Assembly (NCBI GenBank): GCA_030698575.1
Contig: JAUYMQ010000632.1
Span: 1 to 5,669, forward strand
Reading direction: 5' to 3'
DNA from: Deltaproteobacteria bacterium
Lineage (GTDB): Bacteria > JAUYMQ01
Length of the DNA: 5,669 bases
In this document: positions 1 through 5,077 of the stretch, piece after piece
Position numbering within the stretch: position 1 is the first letter of the stretch
Layout of the letters: the number at the start of each line of letters is the position of its first letter
Program-made: the position numbers and the translations under genes
The notes under the pieces: generated by a model
What the model was told of the DNA's origin: nothing
Database searches by the model: none
The model's input: only the letters and a program-made list of their open reading frames with translations

Positions 1-835
1 GCGCCGGCTTTTCTCCCGGAAGAATTCGCCGATCGAACTCGATGACGCACTCGGGGGGAACCACGTTCGATCGGACGCCTCCGTGGATCTTCGTGACGAC
101 CAGGGTGGGGCGCCCGAGGAGCGGGTGCCGCGCCTCGAAGCGCATGCGGGAGAGGCGCTCGACGAGATGGGCCGCATGGCGAATGGCGTTCACGCCCCGC
201 TCGGGCGTGGACGAATGGGCGGCGCGTCCCAGCACGGTGACCCGGCCGCGCAGCGTCCCCTTCGCCGCCAGCACCGGCTGCAGGCTCGTCGGTTCTCCCA
301 CCACCGCCAGGCTCGCGCGCACGAGCCCCTTCGCGACGAGGTATCCCGTCCCCTCGGCGCCCAGCGCCTCCTCGTCGCTCACAAGATGGATGGCAAGCCG
401 GTGGGGCGAGCGCATCCCGGATCGCACGACAGCCTCTGCAGCGGCCAGGAACGCCGCGACGCCGCCCTTCATGTCGGCCGAGCCGCGCCCCCAGAGCTTG
501 CCGCCCGCGACCTTCGCGGCGAAGGGGGGATGTTTCCAGCTGTCCGCGTCGCCCACGGGCACGACGTCGAGGTGGCCGTTGAAGAGAAAGGTGCGCTGCG
601 GCTCTCCGCGCCGGCGCGTGCCGAAGCCGCGCTCGGCCAGGAGGTTCCAGCGCCCCGCCGGCGTGATCACGCGGCGGAGGCGGAATCCCATCTTCCGCAG
701 GCGGGGCTCCAGGAAGAGCACCGCCTCACGCTCGTTTCCGGGCGGATTGGGAGTCGGTATGCGGATGAGCGAGCGGGTCAGCGACAGGAGGCCGCGCCGG
801 TTGATCAGATCTGGCAGACGCTCCGCGGCGGGCAT
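1..835 (-). CDS. M20-family zinc peptidase/deacylase (ArgE/DapE-like), 3' end outside the window
   Basis: The 278 visible residues match the M20 metallopeptidase family (acetylornithine deacetylase / succinyl-diaminopimelate desuccinylase / dipeptidase relatives), cytoplasmic di-zinc amide hydrolases. Visible motifs, in order: GHLDVVP (H88 zinc ligand, D90), GRGSADMKGG (D121, bridging ligand), SDEEALG (E155 general base, E156 zinc ligand) and VVGEPTS (E181 zinc ligand). From about residue 190 the dimerisation (lid) domain begins, with GRAAHSS at 203-209. The final zinc-binding His and the end of the catalytic domain lie beyond the window edge; nothing visible suggests a broken gene. The ATG at 835-833 is the only usual start codon after the in-frame TAG that also terminates the upstream small gene; GAGG lies 4 nt and GGAG 11 nt ahead of it. 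It follows the small exported-protein gene by 63 bases with no terminator between, so the two are probably co-transcribed. Exact substrate is not decidable: ArgE, DapE and generic M20 peptidases share these motifs. Family assignment is firm, function is not. Confidence 0.93.
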   Translation of the reverse strand, partial: MPAAERLPDLINRRGLLSLTRSLIRIPTPNPPGNEREAVLFLEPRLRKMGFRLRRVITPAGRWNLLAERGFGTRRRGEPQRTFLFNGHLDVVPVGDADSWKHPPFAAKVAGGKLWGRGSADMKGGVAAFLAAAEAVVRSGMRSPHRLAIHLVSDEEALGAEGTGYLVAKGLVRASLAVVGEPTSLQPVLAAKGTLRGRVTVLGRAAHSSTPERGVNAIRHAAHLVERLSRMRFEARHPLLGRPTLVVTKIHGGVRSNVVPPECVIEFDRRILPGEKPA

Positions 836-898
836 GGGGCCTCGCGCTCCGATCGTTCCGGGTTGCGCGTTGGGTAAAGCAGGTAAGGTAACGCCGGC

Positions 899-1171
899 CT
901 ACCAGTCGTAGGTGTCTTCGAGGGTGTCCTGCCCGAAGATCTGCTTGATCGGCGTTTGATCGCCCAGCCAGCGGCCCGGGCGCAGGATCAGGTTCTCGTA
1001 CGCGTAGCCGAGGGGATAGGCGATCGTGCCGGCGATGTAGACCGGATTGCCCGACTCGTCGGGATCGTAGTCGCTGGCCGCCGCCGGAGCTGGCAGGATC
1101 AGCAGGAGCGCCACAAGAATCGCCGGCAGTACCAGCGCGCGGCTCGGGGACCTTTCAAGAGAACAATGCAT
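899..1171 (-). CDS. Small exported protein of unknown function (90 aa)
   Basis: I do not recognise a named gene. The product begins with a classic Sec signal peptide: a short basic N-region (ERSPSR), a hydrophobic core around residues 13-27 (LVLPAILVALLLILP) and an APAAA-S cleavage site near residue 32. The cysteine at residue 3 is not in a lipobox. The mature part is only about 58 residues, starts with SDYDPDESGNP and ends with DTYDW. Its middle (YPLGYAYENLILRPGRWL, then IKQIFGQD) resembles from memory a short module seen in small envelope proteins of deltaproteobacteria and relatives; that resemblance is unverified. Export to the periplasm or outer envelope is inferred. The ATG at 1171-1169 is preferred over an in-frame GTG two codons upstream (1177-1175), because the GAGGTG Shine-Dalgarno sequence overlaps that GTG and is well placed for the ATG. 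A good promoter lies upstream, and an M20 hydrolase gene follows, so it is the first gene of a probable two-gene unit. Confidence 0.8.
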   Translation of the reverse strand: MHCSLERSPSRALVLPAILVALLLILPAPAAASDYDPDESGNPVYIAGTIAYPLGYAYENLILRPGRWLGDQTPIKQIFGQDTLEDTYDW

Positions 1172-1180
1172 GGACACCTC

Positions 1181-1225
1181 GCGTTTTCGCCCCCGGCCGG
1201 GCCGGGCGCCTGGATGACAGAACGC
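1181..1225 (-). promoter_or_regulatory. Structured 5' leader of the small exported-protein gene
   Basis: In the predicted transcript, GCGUU (1225-1221) can pair with AACGC (1185-1181), enclosing a G+C-rich hairpin whose stem is CGCCC (1208-1204) with GGGCG (1192-1188). The 3' arm of the outer stem ends directly before the GAGGUG ribosome-binding site. The pairing is seen by eye; a regulatory role is inferred. In such G+C-rich sequence short stems also arise by chance. Confidence 0.3.
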
Positions 1226-1231
1226 CTGATC

Positions 1232-1261
1232 ATTCTAGACGCCCCACCGCCGGGGGCGCAA
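1232..1261 (-). promoter_or_regulatory. Sigma-70-type promoter for the small exported protein and M20 genes
   Basis: On the minus strand there is a -35 element TTGCGC (1261-1256; first three bases of consensus) and a -10 element TAGAAT (1237-1232; five of six consensus bases), separated by 18 bases. Transcription would start near 1225-1227, giving a leader of about 55 nt before the ATG at 1171. The -10 is an A+T-rich island in an otherwise very G+C-rich stretch, which raises confidence. No second promoter of comparable quality was seen in this gap. Confidence 0.65.
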
Positions 1262-1270
1262 CCCTCTATT

Positions 1271-1295
1271 CCTGCGCTTATCGGCCTCGCGCAGG
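1271..1295. promoter_or_regulatory. Perfect 7-bp dyad upstream of the promoter, possible operator
   Basis: CCTGCGC at 1271-1277 and GCGCAGG at 1289-1295 are perfect inverted repeats around an 11-base centre. The dyad spans roughly -46 to -70 from the predicted start site, a usual place for an activator-binding site. It could instead be an RNA hairpin at the end of the glycosyltransferase transcript, but no T-tract follows it on either strand, so a standard intrinsic terminator is unlikely. Role is inferred from position only. Confidence 0.35.
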
Positions 1296-1325
1296 CACGC
1301 TTTATCCGGCGCCAAGCACGTAGGG

Positions 1326-1358
1326 GATTGCTTCGTCGCTTCGCTCCTCGCAATGACA
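1326..1358 (-). repeat. Full-length repeat copy, inverted (left end)
   Basis: A 33-bp copy, read on the minus strand as TGTCATTGCGAGGAG, then CGAAG, then CGACGAAGCAATC. This is the canonical form of the dispersed repeat. It faces all five right-hand copies and gives the composite element its inverted-repeat ends. Confidence 0.85.
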
Positions 1359-1370
1359 GGACAGAAGCCG

Positions 1371-1514
1371 CATGTCATTGCGAGGAGGGCCGCCTGCCAC
1401 CCGACGCATGTCATTGCGAGGAGGGCCGTCTGGCACCCGACGCATGTCATTGCGAGGAGGGCCGCCTGGCACCCGACGCATGTCATTGCGAGGAGGGCCG
1501 CCTGGCACCCGACG
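1371..1514 (+). repeat. Four tandem 36-bp units (derivative repeat copies)
   Basis: Units begin at 1371, 1407, 1443 and 1479. Units 3 and 4 are identical; unit 1 differs by one base (TGCC for TGGC) and unit 2 by one base (CCGTC for CCGCC). Each keeps the 15-base TGTCATTGCGAGGAG arm and CGACG but lacks the AAGCAATC end, replaced directly by the CA of the next unit. There are no spacers, so this is a tandem array rather than a CRISPR. Near-identity indicates recent copy-number expansion by slippage or unequal recombination. Because 36 is a multiple of three, five of six reading frames stay open across it; all the resulting ORFs are judged spurious. Confidence 0.92.
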
Positions 1515-1516
1515 CA

Positions 1517-1555
1517 TGTCATTGCGAGGAGGGCCGCAGGCCCGACGAAGCAATC
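1517..1555 (+). repeat. Full-length repeat copy (right end) with internal GC hairpin
   Basis: A 39-bp copy: TGTCATTGCGAGGAG, an 11-base centre GGCCGCAGGCC, then CGACGAAGCAATC. The centre gives a perfect hairpin, GGGCC-GCA-GGCCC at 1531-1543, absent from the left copy, whose centre is CGAAG. On the minus strand this hairpin starts 21 bases after the stop codon of the last glycosyltransferase gene, without a following U-tract. Confidence 0.85.
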
Positions 1556-1564
1556 TCCCGGGCG

Positions 1565-2665
1565 CTAGCTCATGCACTTCTCGTAAATGGCGATCGTTTC
1601 CCGCGCGACGCGCTCCCAGGAGAAGCCGGCCGCGCGGGCCCGGGCACGTTGTTCGAGATCGGCGCGAACCGTGGCGGCGCCGAGAATGCGCCCCATGGCA
1701 CCGGCAATCTCGTCAACGCTTTCCGGATCGACCAGCAGCGCGGCGTCTCCGGCAACTTCGGGAAGCGAGGACACCCTCGAGGTAACCGCCGCCGTGCCGC
1801 AGGCCATCGCCTCGAGCGGCGGCAGCCCGAAACCCTCGCAGCGCGACGGGAAGACGAACACACTCGCCGCGCCGTAGAGCGCCGGCAGATCCCCATCGGC
1901 GACGTTCCCCAGCACGATCACGCCTTCGTCGAGCCCCTCGTCACGCAGCCAGGCCCGAAATCGAGGCGGCGGGTTCCCGGCCAGCACCAGCGACGCCGTC
2001 ACGCCGGCCCTCCCCCGGAGCTTCGCGTAGGCGCGGACCACACCCTCGGCGTTCTTGTGGCGGCGGTAGTTCGAGAGGTGGAGCACGTAGCCCGGCGTGA
2101 TGCGGTGCGAAGCGGCAAAGCGCTCGACGTCGGCGGGCGGCGGGGGGTGGAACGCCGGGTCGGCCGCGAGCGGGGTGATGTGCACCCGAGCCGGATCGGC
2201 GCCAAGCCGCTCGACGAGATCTCGCTTGCTCGCCTCCGAGAGCGTGATCACCGCCCGGGCGCGGCGCACCAGCGGGCGCACGACGAACCGGTAGTAGAGC
2301 GGATGCACGCGGGAGTACTCCTCCGGATAACGCAGATGAATCAGATCGAAGACCGAGAGCACGAGCGGATGCCGGGCGAGAAGCGGCGAGGTGTAGGTGA
2401 GCGCGTGGTGGAGATCGCAGGGCACGCGGTTCAGCACGCGCGGCATGCGCAGCTGCTCGGCGACGCCGTAGGGCGCGACGCCTGCCTTCTCGACGGAGAA
2501 GCGAGAAGATGGCGCGAAGGCGCCGGGAAGCGGCCCCGGGCCGAAGACCACGTGAAAAGTATGCGGCGTCTCCATCGCCGCGTAGGCGTTGAGCAGGCTC
2601 CAGCCGTAGCGCGCGATGCCGTGAAGCGGCATGGCTATCGCGCGGGCATCAAGAAGCAGCTTCAC
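1565..2665 (-). CDS. GT4-family glycosyltransferase, last gene of the polysaccharide operon (366 aa)
   Basis: This is a retaining GT-B glycosyltransferase of family GT4, probably cytoplasmic or membrane-associated, adding a nucleotide-activated sugar to a growing glycan. The N-terminal acceptor domain opens with LLLDARAIA and [11 protein letters not shown] (residues 3-25) and includes [13 protein letters not shown] (104-116) and the [11 protein letters not shown] stretch (140-150). The C-terminal donor-binding domain begins at [13 protein letters not shown] (193-205), where R202 and K204 are likely diphosphate contacts. It has the full E-x7-E motif, [15 protein letters not shown], with E277 and E285. 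Overall it is closest to mannosyl- or rhamnosyltransferases of the WbaZ/mtfB sort, but donor and acceptor cannot be read from sequence. The GTG start (2665-2663) is chosen because GGGAGG lies 6 nt upstream and homology starts there; the reading frame continues further upstream but with low-complexity Ser/Arg/Pro translation antisense-like to the previous gene. It overlaps the upstream GT4 gene by 17 bases. Confidence 0.92.
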   Translation of the reverse strand: MKLLLDARAIAMPLHGIARYGWSLLNAYAAMETPHTFHVVFGPGPLPGAFAPSSRFSVEKAGVAPYGVAEQLRMPRVLNRVPCDLHHALTYTSPLLARHPLVLSVFDLIHLRYPEEYSRVHPLYYRFVVRPLVRRARAVITLSEASKRDLVERLGADPARVHITPLAADPAFHPPPPADVERFAASHRITPGYVLHLSNYRRHKNAEGVVRAYAKLRGRAGVTASLVLAGNPPPRFRAWLRDEGLDEGVIVLGNVADGDLPALYGAASVFVFPSRCEGFGLPPLEAMACGTAAVTSRVSSLPEVAGDAALLVDPESVDEIAGAMGRILGAATVRADLEQRARARAAGFSWERVARETIAIYEKCMS

Positions 2666-3830
2666 CGGTTGCCTCCCGCAGCCGTTCCTCCAGCCACAAC
2701 ACGTGCCCGGCCCAGCTGTGCGACGCGGCCACGTGGCCGCGTGCCGCCTCGCCCATGGCCCTGCGCCGCTCGCCGTCGCGCGCGAGCGTGACGATGGCCG
2801 TCGCAAAGGCGTCGAGATCGCGGGGCGGGACGGCGAGCCCCCGCTGCGCCTCGCCCACCTGCTCCCGCAGCCCCTCGTAGCCGAAGAGCACCACCGGAAG
2901 CCCGCAGGCCATGTACTCGAAGACCTTGAGGGGCGACCAGAAGAATCCAAAACGCGCCAGCGGCGGGTAGGCGCTGGCGTCGTAGGGGGCGATGCCGATG
3001 GCGCAGGAAGCCACCGCGGCGGGCATCTCTTCATAGGGGATCGAGCCGGCCACGATCACGTTCTTCTCGATCCCCTCGGCGCGGACCCTGGCGCGGACCT
3101 CCGCGAGGTCATCCCCCTCGCCGAGCAGCACGAACTTCAACTCGGGCGCGCGCGCTAGCGCCCGGCGGGAGATGCCGGGGATGTCGAGCACGCCGTGCCA
3201 GCGGCGGAAGCTGCCCGCGAAGAGAACGACCGTGCTCCCTTCCAGACCGAAACGATTCCGGAAAGCCCGGCCGGCCTCCGTCGCAGCCGCCTCCGGGCTG
3301 AAGCGCTCGACGTTCACGCCCCACCCGCACAGCCGAACCCGATCCCGCGCACCCGCCGGGACGATGCTCTCGCGGGGCGCCACCGCGATGCGCGCCGCGC
3401 TGAACTGCCACGCCACCCAGGCGCGCGTCACCGGGGCGAGGAGCGCGCCGCGCCACCCCATGCGCCAGACGAGTTCCTCGACGTGCGGGCTGTTGACCTC
3501 GAGCACGAGCGGGATGCTCCGGCGCCGCGAGAGAACCGCCCCCGCGCCGCCCTGTGTCAGATAGCGCTCCATGATCACGTCCGCGTCGGCGGCCAGCCCC
3601 GCGGCGGCGCGCAATCCCCTGAGCGGGACCATTTTACCGCCGACCTTCAGGTTCACACGGACGATGCGCACCCCTTCCAGCGTCTCCTCGGCGGCCTGCC
3701 CCGCGCCGAGGTGAACCAGCGCCGTGACCGCGTGACCGCGCGCCACAAGCCCGCGGGAAACCTCCCAGGCGTGCACGCTGCCGCCCATGCGGCCGGGGAT
3801 CTCCTCGTTGGCGAGGTAGAGAATTCGCAT
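2649..3830 (-). CDS. GT4-family glycosyltransferase (393 aa)
   Basis: A GT-B glycosyltransferase of family GT4. The N-terminal Rossmann domain starts MRILYLANEEIPGRMGGSVH, with the glycine-rich acceptor-side loop RMGGS at 14-18 followed by the HAWEVSRGLVARGHAVT helix-strand typical of the family. LVLEVNSPHVEE (108-119) is a conserved mid-domain segment, and GWGVNVERFSP (169-179) marks the linker into the donor domain. FAGSFRRWHG (204-213) and FVLLGEGDD (233-241) are donor-domain strands; SPLKVFEYMACGLPVV (299-314) holds the second Glu (E305) of the E-x7-E motif, while the position of the first Glu is F297, a variation found in several GT4 subgroups. No signal peptide or transmembrane helix is evident. 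ATG (3830-3828) is preferred over the adjacent GTG (3833-3831), since GAGG is 4 nt from the ATG but only 1 nt from the GTG. Its ATG shares one base with the stop of the GT9 gene. Sugar specificity is unknown. Confidence 0.92.
   Translation of the reverse strand: MRILYLANEEIPGRMGGSVHAWEVSRGLVARGHAVTALVHLGAGQAAEETLEGVRIVRVNLKVGGKMVPLRGLRAAAGLAADADVIMERYLTQGGAGAVLSRRRSIPLVLEVNSPHVEELVWRMGWRGALLAPVTRAWVAWQFSAARIAVAPRESIVPAGARDRVRLCGWGVNVERFSPEAAATEAGRAFRNRFGLEGSTVVLFAGSFRRWHGVLDIPGISRRALARAPELKFVLLGEGDDLAEVRARVRAEGIEKNVIVAGSIPYEEMPAAVASCAIGIAPYDASAYPPLARFGFFWSPLKVFEYMACGLPVVLFGYEGLREQVGEAQRGLAVPPRDLDAFATAIVTLARDGERRRAMGEAARGHVAASHSWAGHVLWLEERLREATGEAAS
2672..2677 (-). promoter_or_regulatory. Ribosome-binding site that decides the GTG start of the second GT4 gene
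   Basis: GGGAGG on the minus strand, 6 nt before GTG 2665-2663 and lying inside the 3' end of the upstream GT4 gene. It rejects the much longer upstream extension of this reading frame (to 3034) and indicates independent re-initiation rather than pure stop-start coupling. Confidence 0.75.
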
Positions 3831-5077
3831 CACGCCTCATCGGGCCGCGAGCCCGTCTTGCCGACAATGCCGGCGCCCAGTATCCGTTCCGCCGCGGCCA
3901 GCACCTCTGCCGTCGAGATCCCGTCCATGCAGAGGTGCTCCCGGATCGGGCAGCGGGGCAGTTTGCATCCGCCGCAACGTGCTTCCGGGTCGCTCACCAC
4001 AATGTGTTGCGGGCCGTAGGGGCGCCACATTCGCGGATCCGCCGGGCCCGAGAGAACCACTGCGGGCGTGCCCGCCGCCGACGCGATGTGCGCCATGCAG
4101 GTGTCGACGCTGAGCACCAGCACCGCGCGCGCGGCGACGTCGAGCGCCGTCACGAGCCCCGCGTGAAGGAGGTCGGGCGCTTTCTGAGCGAGCCGCGCGC
4201 GCATGGCATCGAGCACCGAGGCGTCTTCCGGCCCGCCGCTGATGACCACGCGAAGCCCGTGCCGTGTCGCGAGCGAGTTGGCCACTTCGGCCCAGCGCTC
4301 GGACCGCCAGCGGTAGGACGAATCACTCCCCGGATGCACCACGACCACGCGGTCGCCGCCGGAGAACCCCGCGCCCGGCAGGAGCTTCTCCCATTCCGCG
4401 CTTCGATCAACGCGCAGCCGCGGCTGGGCGTCCGTCACCTCGGCGCCCACGAGCGCACCGAGGGCCAGCCAGTGCTCGGCCTGGTGCCGGGGCTCGGTTC
4501 CCACGGGATAGTCGGCCGTCGCGCGCGCCCACTCGACGGGCCAGGGAAGCGTGTGCGTCAGATCGAAGCCGCGCCCGTGATCATCGTAACCCACGCGAAC
4601 GCCCGCGCCGGCCTTCCGGGCGATGGCGACGCTCAGGCGCGTGAAGTCGAGCACGAAGGCCATGCAGGCCTGCCCGGCCGGCCCGACAAGCGCAGCCGCC
4701 CGCGCAGCCGCGCGGCGTGTGCCCTCACCAGGCACAGGCGTGAAGGGCACCACCCGATCGACGCCCTCCGCCCGTTCCATGAGATCGGCGACGACGGGCG
4801 AGACGACCAGCACGACCTCGGTCGAGGGGAAACGGGCGCGCAGCGCGCGGAGAAGCGGCGTGATGACGATCGCGTCGCCGATGCGTATGCGGTGGACGAC
4901 GAGCAGGCGTTCGGGAGGCGTGGCGTCAAGGGGGACGGGACCGTGGCGGAGCGAACGCCAGGCGTCGCCGGCACGCCCGATCGTCCGGCCGAGCAGCGGC
5001 TCGGCGATCCGCGTGCGAAGAAGATACTTCTCCCTGCCGCGCAGAACCCGCGCATAGGGCGGCGGGCGGGCGGTCAC
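3830..5077 (-). CDS. GT9-family glycosyltransferase (heptosyltransferase-type), 415 aa
   Basis: Family GT9 comprises inverting GT-B enzymes, best known as ADP-heptose:LPS heptosyltransferases. The catalytic region starts at residue 58 with LLVVHRIRIGDAIVITPLL (the G-D-x4-TP motif, G67/D68, T73/P74) and continues RARFPSTEVVLVVSP. The C-terminal domain carries VVHPGSDSSYRW (246-257), VVISGGPED (277-285) and the signature SVDTCMAHIASAAGTPAVVL (323-342) plus GPADPRMWRPYGP (344-356). A C-terminal Cys set, C368-x2-C371-x4-C376-x6-C383, is common in the family's core enzymes. Residues 1-57 are an unusual basic extension ahead of the domain. GTG 5077-5075 overlaps the sulfatase stop as GTGA; no other usual start lies between it and the GT9 domain, and the frame further upstream is an antisense-like shadow. 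It may transfer heptose or another sugar; the context does not show heptose biosynthesis genes. Confidence 0.93.
   Translation of the reverse strand: MTARPPPYARVLRGREKYLLRTRIAEPLLGRTIGRAGDAWRSLRHGPVPLDATPPERLLVVHRIRIGDAIVITPLLRALRARFPSTEVVLVVSPVVADLMERAEGVDRVVPFTPVPGEGTRRAAARAAALVGPAGQACMAFVLDFTRLSVAIARKAGAGVRVGYDDHGRGFDLTHTLPWPVEWARATADYPVGTEPRHQAEHWLALGALVGAEVTDAQPRLRVDRSAEWEKLLPGAGFSGGDRVVVVHPGSDSSYRWRSERWAEVANSLATRHGLRVVISGGPEDASVLDAMRARLAQKAPDLLHAGLVTALDVAARAVLVLSVDTCMAHIASAAGTPAVVLSGPADPRMWRPYGPQHIVVSDPEARCGGCKLPRCPIREHLCMDGISTAEVLAAAERILGAGIVGKTGSRPDEA

Larger units (their letters stand above)
1326..1555. repeat. Composite 230-bp repeat element with inverted ends (REPIN/MITE-like)
   Basis: The element is bounded by two full-length repeat copies in opposite orientation (1326-1358 and 1517-1555). 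Their outer 13 bases (CGACGAAGCAATC) and inner 15 bases (TGTCATTGCGAGGAG) are identical. Between them lie 12 unique bases and four tandem 36-bp derivative units. There is no transposase and no coding sequence I believe in. The core matches a dispersed palindromic repeat I know from many bacterial genomes, which gives spurious translations containing CHCEERSDEAI. It starts 9 bases beyond the stop codon of the last glycosyltransferase gene, so its transcript would form the 3' end of that operon's mRNA and could fold into a long stem. Mobility by a trans-acting transposase, and any role in mRNA 3'-end protection or insulation, are inferences. Confidence 0.85.

Noticed and set aside
42-911. Two long plus-strand frames over the first 900 bases
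   Set aside because: Both are Arg/Ala/Pro-rich shadows of the minus-strand M20 gene, which shows a full set of metal-binding motifs.
1531-1543. Intrinsic terminator after the last GT4 gene
   Set aside because: The GGGCC-GCA-GGCCC hairpin is well placed, but no U-tract follows on the minus strand. It is recorded as part of the repeat, not as a terminator.
1371-1555. CRISPR array
   Set aside because: The 36-bp length is CRISPR-like, but the units abut with no spacers and match a known type of dispersed palindromic repeat; no cas gene is present.
1235-1577. Minus-strand ORFs repeating MTCVGCQAALLA or RNDMRRVPGGPP
   Set aside because: They consist mainly of the translated 36-bp repeat, have no independent support such as a ribosome-binding site, and several frames are equally open.
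956-2791. 611-codon open frame on the plus strand
   Set aside because: It runs antisense to two well-supported genes and through the tandem repeat. Its translation is low-complexity Arg/His/Ala-rich with no family motif. Long antisense frames are expected when codon third positions are strongly G/C.
2666-3034. N-terminal extension of the last GT4 gene (start at 3034)
   Set aside because: The extension lies wholly inside the upstream GT4 gene in another frame and translates to Ser/Arg/Pro-rich sequence. A strong ribosome-binding site and the family's normal N-terminus are at 2665.
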